A DNA stretch of 64,000 nt from Pezizomycotina sp. ARF18 (taxonomy: Eukaryota; Ascomycota). Within the stretch, counting starts at the first letter, position 1. Every line of letters starts with the position of its first letter. Location: contig AZLU01000051.1 in the NCBI GenBank assembly GCA_002224055.1, positions 62,001 through 126,000 of the forward strand, written 5' to 3'. A model generated the notes under the pieces. It had not been told where the DNA came from and did not search any database. It was given only the letters and a program-made list of their open reading frames with translations. A program made the position numbers and the translations under genes. Below, in pieces: positions 1 through 10,323 of the stretch.

Positions 1-296
1 ATTATCACTAATACCATGGGGAAAAGTGAGGCAAAAGAAGTATAAACTTGAGAAAAGCCAAATAACATTACTACGCCAACTTGAATGTGCTCCCTCCCTC
101 CCCCAAATTTTTTTTTTGCGCCATGAAACCCCCAATTTGAAATGAAAGGGAACGAAAAGGAAAATGAGAAGGAAACGGAGGGCAATAAAAAGACGGTGAG
201 AACAGAACCTTTAAACCTCCCCGAGAGCGAATGGACCATAAGTTCTTCCAAAGAAGATGAACATATGCAACTGACCATCCTTTACCTCCAGCCTGT

Positions 297-625
297 CTAT
301 TCCGACCCATTCCATCCTCCCTCATCGGGGTTAGCGGCGGAAAACAGGGCGTCTCGGCCGGAGCGGTAGAATACGAGCCTATTGTTTACAAGAAAGTCCC
401 CCTCCCGTAATATTGCACAGAAGTGGACCATGTCCATGATATCGTGTATAGTTACAGCTTGGCCTACGCGGTCGATTATGCAAGGGTCCCAGTTGTGGAT
501 ATGGAGGATGATACGATCTACTGGAGGAGAAACGGCATATAAGTTGAATCCGGGGGAGTGGAACCTCTCCAAGGTCTGCCAGTCCAAAGCTCGCCAGGTT
601 CCAATGTCGGGGTGCAGTGTAGTCA
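297..625 (-). CDS. Orphan terminal exon, hypothetical protein
   Basis: An open reading frame of about 109 codons begins just after a plausible splice acceptor (CATAG ending at 626 on the minus strand) and runs to a stop at 297. The residues look coding: a hydrophilic/aromatic mix with stretches such as RALDWQTLERFHSPGF and DRIILHIHNWDPC. Upstream of the acceptor the frame becomes hydrophobic and intron-like. I do not recognise a family. It lies downstream of the F-box-like fragment on the same strand and could be the 3' end of that gene, but I could not connect the reading frames. Confidence 0.4.
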
Positions 626-1017
626 CTATGAAAAGCAAGACACTGTATAATGGATAGTATAATGTAGTAATAGAAAAGGAGTAAAATCGAGTTGTATTCA
701 ACTCACTATCCTCCTCCGAAGGAGGAGGGAGAACTAGCTTCTTTATATACACAACTTTTTAACAGAGCTAGAGGACATCGCGTGCGTCTGCTAGGCCACA
801 CCTTCCCGCGTGCTCTTGACACCAAAACCGTGCTCTCTTTCTGCACGACGACACCAACATGGGGGTCTGAATTCTGCAGCCCACCTCGAGGGGTTCGAAT
901 CATAATATCGCTCACGTTCCGACCGAGACGGTAATGGATCAGGTTGAACAAGGGATTTACCGAGTACGGACAATCCCCTTTCTTATCGATCGCAGGCTGA
1001 AAGGAGCAGGTCTCTCG

Positions 1018-1146
1018 TCACTCTAAAGATCCATTCAGGGCATGATAAAAGCCTTTACTTGCAAGGAAGAATCTCCTCATGTCCCAAATGTTCAAACCCG
1101 AAGCGATGTCGCAAATGAGCTCCGGAGGAAGCTGATGAATCCCCAT
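1018..1146 (-). CDS. F-box-like domain fragment
   Basis: From an ATG at 1146 the minus strand reads MGIHQLPPELICDIASGL followed by NIWDMRRFFLASKGFYHALN. This fits the fungal F-box pattern: LPPEL at the start, a hydrophobic helix, then an L..(S/C)K.FY..LN ending. F-box proteins bind Skp1 and bring substrates to SCF ubiquitin ligases. The frame meets a TGA at 1018-1020, then stays open in the same frame from about 1017 to 706 without a recognised domain. The single stop could mean a missed intron, a nonsense change or a truncated protein. The identification rests on one short motif only. Confidence 0.45.
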   Translation of the reverse strand: MGIHQLPPELICDIASGLNIWDMRRFFLASKGFYHALNGSLE

Positions 1147-1176
1147 ATGGGCGGCAGGATATGCGACCAAGTTGTT

Positions 1177-1202
1177 GGCCCTCGCCCACGGGGCTCGGAA
1201 GG
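1177..1202. repeat. GC-rich dispersed repeat, copy 1
   Basis: Core CTCGCCCACGGGGCTCGG, containing the near-palindrome GCCC-A-CGGGGC. It recurs in the same orientation at 2347-2374 and 2461-2485. A weaker relative (CGCAACCACGGGGATTTG) lies near 1607 inside a predicted intron. Confidence 0.6.
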
Positions 1203-1510
1203 TTTATCATGCCGGCCTGAGTACGGACATCTTGAAACTCTGCTTGTTCTCCAAAGAAGTATCAGCAAAGAAGTGAGTATTTGTGTAACGTTGAATAGTT
1301 GAAAGTCATTAAGCACCGGGGTCCGCGATCACATACTATTCATCTTTTCTACCTGAGTAGTAGTTCCGAGAATTTGCACGCCACCACCGCCCGGAAAATC
1401 ATCGCTATCGCTATCATTATCGTCTTAGAAGGGTGTTTTGAAACGGGACTTGAAGGTATATTCGAGCGTTGTGAGTTCTCGTCCTCTAAGCTTCAAATAT
1501 TCCATGACAC

Positions 1511-2310
1511 CTAACAATAGCGGTGGTCCAAAAATCTACCTTGAGGCTCGTTACTTAGTCTTCGGGCACCCTTGCCTGATAGTGCCAATGGTATTTAGCG
1601 AAGCTCCGCAACCACGGGGATTTGAATTGTATATACCTTTCTTCTCATCATCCACATCCCGAGTTATATATGCCAGCGGCGTGAGCCCGGCCCGGATGCA
1701 AGCCATCTGAATATCATGAAGATACTTCCTTCTCCTCGTCGAAACTTGAATCATGTTCACATACTCCTCGAGTGTCAAGACTTTAGGCGATTCCATATCG
1801 ACGTCCATCAAGTCCGCCTGACTGTGAAGATCTGGCCAAACTATTATCTGTGGAGCAAGGCTCCAATCTCGATTCCACGCTGAAGAGATTTTACCACATT
1901 AACTTATCCGAGCTACACAGGCAGTGATACCCGACACTCCGCTGCCGATTCAACGACAGGCTCCGAATTGGGTATTCTTACCTTGCGATGCAGATTCGGC
2001 TTCCGGTATAGCTACGGCCTGGATGCAAACGAGTTCCTCTTCCGCCATATTGGTCGGAAACTTTCCCTTCCCTTTGAAGCTTTCTGCCTCGACTTTCTCC
2101 TTGTCCAAGACGACATCGTGGAGGGAAAACCCCAGCTCCTCCCAATTTCTAGCAAATTGCTGTTGAATTTCTTCAAAATTCGCCGCGGCCACGAGTTGGC
2201 AGTGTTGCTCTTGCCTTCCAGCCCAGTGGACATCTTTAACAGCTCGATGGTTGTTGCTGTAGGTTTGCCAGTAACTCGCGAGAGATGTCGAGTTCTGCGC
2301 TTACAATTCC
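1511..2310 (-). CDS. Hypothetical spliced protein (3' exons)
   Basis: At least two exons on the minus strand join cleanly. The first supported exon (about 2310 to 1982) is hydrophilic, with the segment FEEIQQQFARNWEELGFSL. Its donor GTAAGA starts at 1981 and an acceptor TTCAG ends at 1880 (102-nt intron). Phase is kept into the next exon (1879-1637), which includes VLTLEEYVNMIQVSTRRRKY. A donor GTATAT at 1636 and an acceptor about 60 nt on give a short last exon ending in a stop at 1511-1513. No start codon is visible in the first exon, so a further 5' exon is expected near 2.4-2.8 kb. I do not recognise the family. Confidence 0.5.
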
Positions 2311-2346
2311 GTAGGCGTTCTCGATACCGGGGAATTCGAAACTGTC

Positions 2347-2374
2347 GCCCCTCGCCCCACGGGGCTCGGGGAGG
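2347..2374. repeat. GC-rich dispersed repeat, copy 2
   Basis: Second copy of the CTCGCCC(C)ACGGGGCTCGG core, here with one extra C. It sits just upstream of the first supported exon of the 1.5-2.3 kb gene. Confidence 0.6.
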
Positions 2375-2460
2375 TAGGCAGGAAGAGTTCCGACAGGGGA
2401 ATCCAAAATGCTTGACGACTTATTAGCGTCTGCAGGAGGAAGAATGAGCTTAAACAGCTG

Positions 2461-2485
2461 GGCCTTCGCCCACGGGGCTCAGGCA
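2461..2485. repeat. GC-rich dispersed repeat, copy 3
   Basis: Third copy, GGCCTTCGCCCACGGGGCTC, about 90 bp from copy 2 and in the same orientation. Confidence 0.6.
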
Positions 2486-2494
2486 TGTCGTGAT

Positions 2495-2803
2495 CTAAGT
2501 TGCGACCAAATAAAAGCCGGAGGATAATTGCGTCGCATTATTCAACGGCTTTTTGGCCAAATTGACCGTCTTGCGTTCCATATCGGCCGAATCCATAAAA
2601 CTATAATCTGTACTGGTTTTTTCGGGACGGAACTGAGCTGAAAAAGCGTTCTTGATGATGATGAAGGCGGCCGGAAAATGTTTGCTCTGGATGAATCCGT
2701 TTACGAGAAGGGTCAAGAGTTTTACGAGCATCAAGCCGAACCATCGCTTCTCATTAATCGACGATCTAGCGGCTGACGACGTCGATTCTGAATAGAGATC
2801 CAC
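2495..2803 (-). CDS. Possible 5' exon, hypothetical
   Basis: A 102-codon open frame from an ATG at 2803. The central part (LMLVKLLTLLVNGFIQSK) is hydrophobic and could be one membrane segment. The later part (MDSADMERKTVNLAKKPL) looks soluble. It lies immediately upstream of the 1.5-2.3 kb gene on the same strand and may be its 5' exon, but I could not fix a splice junction. It may also be a chance open frame. Confidence 0.25.
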   Translation of the reverse strand: MDLYSESTSSAARSSINEKRWFGLMLVKLLTLLVNGFIQSKHFPAAFIIIKNAFSAQFRPEKTSTDYSFMDSADMERKTVNLAKKPLNNATQLSSGFYLVAT

Positions 2804-4398
2804 CCTACACTTTTCAAAGGGATACGCGGAAATATATTTTCGATTTTTTGGTACATGTTGTACCTACGGTAACGGCTACTCTGGATGCCCACTAGCAACG
2901 GCTCATCCAATCATTCAACCCGGACACTCAGAGCATGGACTACCTGAGGAAAATTGTCGAGTGGAATGCCAGTCCAGAGGTGCACCTCTTTTTTTTTTTT
3001 TTCCAGTTAAAGATAGGACGGCGACGCTACACTGCCTAGACTAGCCACCTATATTATCCCGATATCCATCAACCGTATCCAATATCGATCCATAACGTCA
3101 AGAAACCAGCAAAAAGCTCTAAAACCTTCATTACTTATAGCTGAGGGCTCGAATACGGCGCTTAGTTACCCTTCAAAAACTGGAAAAAAAAAGATCGGTA
3201 GGATGTAGCTACTGGTATCTTTACTGATCGCTGGAGCATACCAGCTCTTTTATCCAAAATTCTTTACACGCCTGGCCGATGGGCGCTGCATAGCGCATAC
3301 CGGGAGGTTTCTCTAGTGGACCTAATTTACCAGAATGGTCCGGAAATTCTAAACCGGGCTAGGAATTAGACGCAAATTTACCCAAAGCGGTAGTTCTTAG
3401 CCATGACCAAATCACGGTCATGAAGGAGATCCATCGACAAAAACAAAGCAGCGCGCTAGGGTTCTATCTGGTGAAAAAACGAAAGATATTGAGGCCTGGT
3501 ATCACATTGCTGCGGATAAAGCTCTTGGGGGTTGGCTCTCTGAACGCTATCGAGAGTTAAAAAATATATATTTTAATTGGAATTCGCCTTGATTGTCTGA
3601 GTTATATATATATATATAGCAATGATTAATTAATCGAACCCTTCCAGTTTCCCTTCGTAGACCTCTCTAGTTCCCAAGCCTGAATCGTGATTTGTCGATC
3701 AATTAGCGCACCGAAAGACTGGTAACATTGGAAAACGGGCAGACTGCAGTAAAGACCTATAATTAGCAAAAGGACACCCCAAGTCGGACACTGATCTTTA
3801 GCGCCGCTCTCAAGCTGTTATACGATGGTGTTATTGCGAGGCGTAGCGAAGGCAAGAGTCAGCGCTGTAATACCTTGAGGGCATTTTCAGAAAATCACAA
3901 AAGGAATTAGAATTTGTTCAAGTCTACACTGTTGGTGCTTTTTAGCCAAGAACGATACCCATTCCAACGTGACCTTGGAGAAGAATTCCCCGTAAGCGAA
4001 GATTGTGATGGAAATAAAAACTAATTTTGGCATATCCAATGGAAGAGGTCTTTACACGCTATGAATTTGTAGCTAAGATTATGGTTTCAATGACGGAGGC
4101 CGCGATGATAAGGATCCAGGACAAACTAAAGAACCGTGGACCCCCTCCCCTTTATAGGCGGTAATCCTCCTCTGACTTGCGAGAGTTCAAGGGCAAGGAA
4201 AGAAAAAAAAGAGAGCTCGATACTCGTTGATCTTTGGTATACGCTTAGCTTTTATGAAGCTCTCCATCACATATATACATACACTCACTTATCCTCTTCC
4301 TTATTTATTTATTTACTTTTATGTTTTTCTTTTGAAGTCGATTAACATTTTTATTACCACTCTTTGCTTTCAAGGCCCCGGGTGCTGTGACGTGGTGC
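2804..4398. other. Gene-free stretch
   Basis: No convincing coding sequence on either strand. It holds a T tract near 2990-3002, a (TA)n run near 3604-3619 and a perfect hairpin with a 7-bp stem and 7-nt loop at 3402-3422 (CATGACC / GGTCATG). Confidence 0.5.
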
Positions 4399-5353
4399 CT
4401 AAATCGGTAGATTTACCTTCATTTCGAATCCATTATGGAAAGGGCGGCTGTTTTCCGGTGCGTCCTCGCCACCTCCATTACCGCTAGGTGAGCCGTTATT
4501 ATTGCGAGATGAGCCGTTATCACCGACAGGTGAACCGCCGTTATTGCTTGGCTCCTCAGTAGTGCTCCTACGTGTATCCGTAGCGGTGGAGGGTCGGGGC
4601 AAGGCGGAGGCTCTTGTGCTTGTCGCCTTTAGATAGCGCTGCGCGTCGTTGTCAACCTCACGAAGGAGCGTCTGAAGCTCGGATGCCGTAGCGAGTAGCG
4701 CTTCCCGCCTGTATTTAACCATATTTATGCGTGCAAACCTCGAACGGGGCGTACGGGCATCGCGACGGACGGGTCCATTGCGGAAGTCCTAGGTTGAGAT
4801 GCGCGCGGATCAGTATTGGGTTTCGAGTTTTGAGCTGATTACTCGGCGGTGCGTTTAAAAACGAGGATAATCCAACAGCACGTGCTTGAACACTTCGCTA
4901 CTGTTCTTATTCATTGGTTTCTTACCTTGTATAGTTTCTTCGCTTTGCTCATGAGCCGCTCCCGTTTTTGCTCCACCATCACTATGGTCGAAAGTAGCTG
5001 TTTAGCCGCTTGGCTCTGTCCCGAAACAATTTCTGCTCGCTTTCGAAAGAAATTAGAAATAAGTACCGAACGTCTCTGATCCTGCCGAGCCTCTCTCTCT
5101 TCTCTTTGCGTAGTTTAAGCGGTCTCTTGATCCCGCTGAGCCTCTCTCTGCGTAGTTGGAGGGTCTCTCCGGTCTGCCCTGCAAGTTCGTTTATAATTGT
5201 CTCGAGCTTTATGTCCGAATTTTTGATGAGTTCTCCGACATTGCGTATGAATTTGCCAAACTTCCATCTGGGCTGCACGAGTAATGCAGCCATGTACTCC
5301 CAGATCCGGGAGTGAGAGCCCTGAGTTGCTGCTGACGTAACTACCGTCGCCAT
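4399..5353 (-). CDS. Coiled-coil / low-complexity hypothetical protein
   Basis: From an ATG at 5353 the frame encodes a hydrophilic N-terminus (about 60 residues, including WEYMAALLVQPRWKFGKFIR), then an Arg/Glu/Gln-rich region expected to form a coiled coil. A second frame reads on smoothly through EQKRERLMSKAKKLYK to a clear donor GTAAGA at 4925. The intron 4925-4789 ends in CTAG, and the last exon continues in phase to a stop at 4399. That exon encodes a short helix (REALLATASELQTLLREVD) followed by a Ser/Asn/Gly-rich tail. The frame change near 5.05-5.12 kb coincides with a small tandem duplication. I recognise no family. Confidence 0.5.
5071..5157. repeat. Imperfect tandem duplication inside a gene
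   Basis: Two imperfect copies, about 5071-5116 and 5121-5157, share GAGCCTCTCTCT and GCGTAGTT blocks and a GTCTCTTGATCC(C/T)GC-like leader. They fall where the coiled-coil gene changes frame, so replication slippage is a likely origin. Confidence 0.55.
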
Positions 5354-6957
5354 GGACCTACTATCGCGGCTGCTGCAGCTGGCATTTTCTTTAGAAGAGG
5401 TCGAGATTCGAACGGGAAGCCCGTAGAGGATAAATATGTGCCGGGTTAGGTAGTAATGAAGTAATGGTGTTGCTCGATAGGTAATACTATTTTAGTACAG
5501 AGCTAGGAAGGAATGACGAAGGTTTATGCATCTTATATATTAATCTTCAGGTCTTCGCTTTCCCAAGGGGACTACTGTACGCATGATAGATGAAGTTAGT
5601 TTCTCTCCTAGGTCAGATAATAGTTTTCTTTCTTTCTTTCTTTTTTTTTTTTTTCGTTTAAGGCTTTCTCGTGAACCTAACTATGCCTTTGTTATTGTGA
5701 GTAGTGCTGATAATGTAACCATTTCTTGACGTCCAGCTCGTGAATGGCTGAGTCCTGAAAGGGAGACTGTCTCTCAGAATCTCTAAACAACTTTGAAGGT
5801 CGGGCAGTTGTATCTGTGCACATGTGGACCAATCTCAGACAGAAATAATAAACGTGACTGGTATGGGGACACCTTTCGACGTTTAGTATTAAAACCCAGC
5901 TGAGCATACCATAAAAAGCCGTGGGGAAATTAAATGCAGCCTACCCACCCGCTTAAATGCAGCAATCCTTTTCTTTCCCCTTTTTCTTTCCCCCGATAAT
6001 GAATCATTCTACATCTTACAATAATATCCATGGAGGTGCGATGTTACGCTGTTTGATTTCTACTATTTTTTTTCTTGTAGGTGTATTTTGTAATTGAGGG
6101 CGTGATTTTAGGAATTATACTTCAATTTAACCAAAGTGGCAAGGAAATTTGAAATAGGACCAGAAATTGACTTGGTTAGCTTACCGAAACAGGTTATAAT
6201 TCTAATATCACGCCCATTGGTAAGTACATTTGCTGGCTATATTTCCTTCACTATGGACCGGTTATGATCCTATAATATCATAATATTAGAATCAATTATA
6301 CGGTGCGTGTAAATTTACACCCATACATCCCGCATAAAGACTATTAAGGCTACCGGGCGCCTTTAAGCCCTTGGTTTGTGAGAGGGCTTCATCCACGATC
6401 GCCGTTTGGAAAACTGACGGAAGAAGTTGGCTATTTTCTGGCTATTTTCGAGGAATCTTTTAAACTCAATATTGCAATGTCAACGCCTCGAGAACCTTTA
6501 AAATATGGTTTGGCAGAATACTATTTAGGGGGTTCATTTGAGTTTATGAAATATTTTAAGTTCCTCAAAAGGTGTTTTGGCCTAGCGAGTAGCTCTTAAG
6601 AGCTCGGAACGTAGCTTTAGTAAGGAATGAGCTTCAAGAATTATACACTTGTGACTATATCACGATCGAGAGGAATGAATTCATGTCCCATTCTCGAATC
6701 CTCCCGATCTTTTATGCTTTCAAGCTCAAAGGTCTCCATACTAAGCAGGGTAGGTTTAAAATACAAAAGAAACTAGAAGTACTATTATACTTTTACTGCT
6801 GTCGCACAAAAAAAAGAAAAAAAAAAAAAAAAAAAAAGAAAAAAAATCCCCTTTACACGAGAGGAGTAGAAATAAAAGGGAAAAGATGTAAATCCATCAA
6901 GGGTCACCTCGTCTCCTCTCCGGAAGAGAATTCCTCGGCTTCCTGCTGAACCACCTA
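5354..6957. other. Gene-free stretch with low-complexity DNA
   Basis: No supported gene. It contains a (TTTC)n/T tract at about 5627-5655 and an A-rich tract at about 6808-6846 that creates a spurious poly-lysine ORF. The 73-codon frame at 6378-6599 has no recognisable feature. Confidence 0.45.
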
Positions 6958-7296
6958 CTAATGCCGGTTCTCCGGGGGAAACCCCTTGTAATTCTGGGTA
7001 AATGTTATACAGCTTTCGAAGAGATTCTCCCAGCCGTAATCCACCTTTTCTGGGAGGACCTTCTTACGGACTCGCTTCTTGACGCGCTCGCCCAGATCGT
7101 AACAATACTTGTCGAACTGTTCCGGGAAGGCGTCGAGTGCGTACACGAACCACGCTGACGAGGTGACTTTCTCCGCGAAGTTCACAGCATCTTTGTCCTC
7201 AGCTCCGGCCTCCTCGATTACAGCTGCAAATAGAGCCTCCGAATACGCTTGCAAGCGCTGCTGGCGCCTCATGGCATCCCCGGTGTAGATCGTCAT
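6958..7296 (-). CDS. Small hypothetical protein (112 residues)
   Basis: An intact single-exon frame from an ATG at 7296 to a TAG at 6958-6960. The composition is balanced and strongly protein-like. Residues 10-50 are predicted helical (RRQQRLQAYSEALFAAVIEE), the middle carries FAEKVTSSAWFVYALDAFPE, and a basic patch (ERVKKRVRKKV) lies near residue 70. There is no signal peptide or membrane segment. I recognise no family; it resembles the short soluble orphan proteins common in fungal genomes. The neighbouring DNA on both sides is gene-free. Confidence 0.6.
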   Translation of the reverse strand: MTIYTGDAMRRQQRLQAYSEALFAAVIEEAGAEDKDAVNFAEKVTSSAWFVYALDAFPEQFDKYCYDLGERVKKRVRKKVLPEKVDYGWENLFESCITFTQNYKGFPPENRH

Positions 7297-8241
7297 GTAG
7301 TAAAATCGGTTTTTAAGTGTGTTTCCTGTAGGATAAAGCTTAGTCGCTGTGGATGTTCTGTAACTTTTTTCTGCGACTAATTTGCTTGCAACTCTCTAGT
7401 GATACACTGTTTCCGGTTATCCTAGCTATTTTTAGAAGTTATAGATATTTCGAGTTATGGGATTCTATCAGAGTTTAGTGAGCAGGACGCTACCAGTGGA
7501 CTTTATATCGTATCGACAAGTACAGTTAAATTGCTCGCTTTTGTTAAATCGTTCGTGAGTTCGCTTCCCAAAATCCATCTTGAGCTTTGCTCGATAAGTT
7601 TGTTGTGCATGGAGATTAAGATTCTGGCAAATCGAAAATAATAATCGAAATAATATTAACTAAATAAAATAAAACTCCCCAGGTTGACGAGAATCAGATT
7701 TTGGTCTGTGGCCCAAGTCTCGAGGCTTGAACGGCTATCCAAGTTCCCATGAATATATCTTGAATTTAAAGAATCTAAACTCTCAACCTCGAGGCTTCTG
7801 GTTGAATCCGAACCTGAAGTGAAACACGAGTTGTGGTGAACTGCCGCTCAGACAAGTGTGAAAAATCCAAATTCATATATCTTTTACTTAACCATTTTAC
7901 TTCTCAGGTTCATTTAGAATCACGTCTCAACACGACAGTGCTGGGAAATTAGCCTTTCGTGATGTTAAGGGTTTTTTTTTTTTTTTTTTTTTTTTTTGAA
8001 AACTTATCTTCGAAGTTAAAGCACACATTGAGCAGCTTGAACCCCAGCGTAACAGCGCCCATGATGAATTGTTTTTGAAATGACCCTATTCAAACCGTGA
8101 AATTATTACACTTCTCGTGTTCATCAAGCACTCCGTTTGTTACACACCGGGTGCTTCAATTCTTATCTCGTACTCTCCGAACAGTACACACACGTAACTA
8201 GCAAGACTATATATCGCTTTCAGAAAAGAAAAGAAAAAAAG
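7297..8241. other. Gene-free stretch
   Basis: No coding signal. It includes a 26-T tract at 7972-7997. The stretch 8137-8241 leads into the next gene and may be its 5' untranslated region. Confidence 0.45.
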
Positions 8242-9309
8242 ATGAACGATAGCAATCCAGCTCCTCAAGCGCTGTCGGCGCTCACCCAATCAACCTCCTC
8301 GAAGCGCCCAGCAATAGTCGAACTCACCCTCCACTGGCGCTTCGTGAACCGGAGCACGGGCAAGATCATGATCTCCAACATAACAAAGCGTATATCCGCG
8401 TTCGCGTTACGGCACACCACCTCGTCACCTCCCGCCGCAACTTCAGCATGCCGACGTGGCGCGACGTCGACCTGGATTCGCGCGGGCCGAGAACAGGCCC
8501 ACTCCCGCGCCGGAGTACAATGCCGCGGGCGCATACGACAAAATGTTAGAAAAGTTCCAAAAAGCGGCCGATAGAGGCCACTGGGAGGTCCACCGGATTT
8601 GCTGGAGCGGGGGCGAGCGGAACGAGAAGGAGGAAGAAGCCCGCGAAGAGGGAGGGGAAGAGAGCGAGTACAGCGTGGTCAGTAAATACCTCGAGGGTCA
8701 CGACGTGATCTCTCTGACGTCGCCTCACCGTCACCGCCGCGTCGAGATGACGTTCCGGAACACGGGGGGTATACCGCGACGCTGCTTCGGGCTGCTTCGG
8801 CCGCGGACGGACTCGAAGCGGAACGGGGCCCTAATGTCGGTTCCCGGCAGGGACAAGACGCGGCACCGTGGGGTTCCGTATTCCCGGTGGGCACTTGGAC
8901 CGACCAAAACACCGAAAGCAAAAAAGCGACCTCCTACGGACGCAGTCTGCCAGCCGGTAGCCCCGTCTTCGTGCCAGATGAAAACGGGTCGGATACGTTT
9001 AAAGTAATCGGGTTCGTCTCGCGCGCCGTCGGACATCTTAAAGACATCGACGTTCACGTTAGCGAGTGCACACCGTCCTTCATCATCTTGCTGTTATTAT
9101 ACAGGGCGTACGGCGTAGATATACGGTCAGAGATGAAAGGGGAGACCTTGGAGGTTTACGATCTCCCGCTTATGTCTGCGCCTTACCTTGAAGGGTCAGC
9201 AACGGAGCCGTCTGATCCATCTTATGCGGAGGAAGATACGGATTTTGATGATCATCCGAATGATTTATTTAGAGGACACCTTCGGAAGAGGGCGCGATAT
9301 AACATTTAA
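8242..9309 (+). CDS. Frame-broken hypothetical protein
   Basis: The coding signal starts at an ATG at 8242 (MNDSNPAPQALSALTQSTSS) and ends at a stop at 9307-9309 after an acidic tail with a final basic cluster (RKRARYNI). Between these, sensible protein text moves through all three frames: VELTLHWRFVNRSTGKIM, then TAHHLVTSRRNFSMPTWRDV, then YDKMLEKFQKAADRGHWEVH, then TWTDQNTESKKATSYGRSLP. None of the jumps looks like an intron, because the joins are too close and lack splice signals. The DNA is GC-rich with G/C runs. No family is recognised. It may be a pseudogene or an intact gene with assembly indels. Confidence 0.45.
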
Positions 9310-10323
9310 TGTGGTGTTCTGGCCTTGCTAGCTCACCAAACCCCGAACAGCCGGCGTCGAATCGCTCGGATCTTCTCACATTTACTCCTCCCTCTGTTAA
9401 ATTTTCTTGTATGATAAATTTAAAGAAATCTGTATTTTACTGGCGTTGGTGTCCGTCCCTCCGAGTATGCCCCTTCGGACATAGATACTAAGTACGTATA
9501 TAGGTATAAATGGTCGCGTGAGGTTGATTTTTCTCATTCATTCTGTGAAATGATTTGAACGAGAGAAATGGGCGACCGCTGTTGACGTTACTATGGCTCT
9601 TCGAGAAATCCTGTACGATCACGGCAAATAGTGACCGATCAATAATGAGAAACACCTATGATCTCGCATTGTGATGTCGCGAAACCGAATGAGCCAATAG
9701 CGATACACCATGATCAATTATTAGGAGCCGTATCAAATTCATAGTATATTCTCGCAATTACAAAATTCCCAACAGAGATTTCTTTTCTTTCTAGCATTCA
9801 AAACACCACCAGTATACTAACTAGTAGTATTCCCCAAGTTATCGACTTCTATCATTCACTACATTTAGCAGCTGAGTTATTCACAATATATAACAATATG
9901 GCGTCTGAACTTTGTCGTGATGATCAGTAGATGGAAGCCTGTCAGCACTCTCAACGATTGCACACGAAGTTGACTTTGGACTTCTCAAATAGATTGGGGA
10001 TTGGGAGCGAGGCGAAGCTGGCCTGGTTGAAGCTATCTCAGCTAGAAAAGGAGCATGATGAAGATGTCAATTCTCTCTCCCCCCCCCCTCTCTTTTTTTT
10101 TTTTTTTCGCAGGCCTATCAGTAGCTGAAAATGAATATAGACCCAAATTCTTTCAAGATGCGTATCCTCAACAACTCGCGAAACATCACTCGCTATTTTT
10201 TCCCCAATAAATTAGCGGGTGGAGAGCAAAACAAACAAACAAACAAACAAACAAAAATAAATCCATAAATCCCGCTTGATAGTCTTTCAAAGAAAATAAA
10301 TAAATAAATATAAATGCAAATGG
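9310..10323. other. Gene-poor stretch upstream of protease
   Basis: It contains a 45-codon helical open frame from an ATG at 9931 (QLEKEHDED near its end) followed by a pyrimidine-rich tract and CGCAG at about 10075-10110. This could be a first exon plus intron of the protease gene, but I could not link the frames. An (AAAC)n microsatellite lies at about 10228-10255 and an (AAAT)n run at about 10294-10312. Confidence 0.35.

Noticed and set aside
887-903. tRNA-like GGGGTTCGAATC on the plus strand
   Set aside because: The T-stem does not pair and the rest of a tRNA is absent; it lies within an open coding-like frame on the other strand.
6683-6949. Poly-Lys-containing open frame
   Set aside because: Generated by an A-rich simple repeat.
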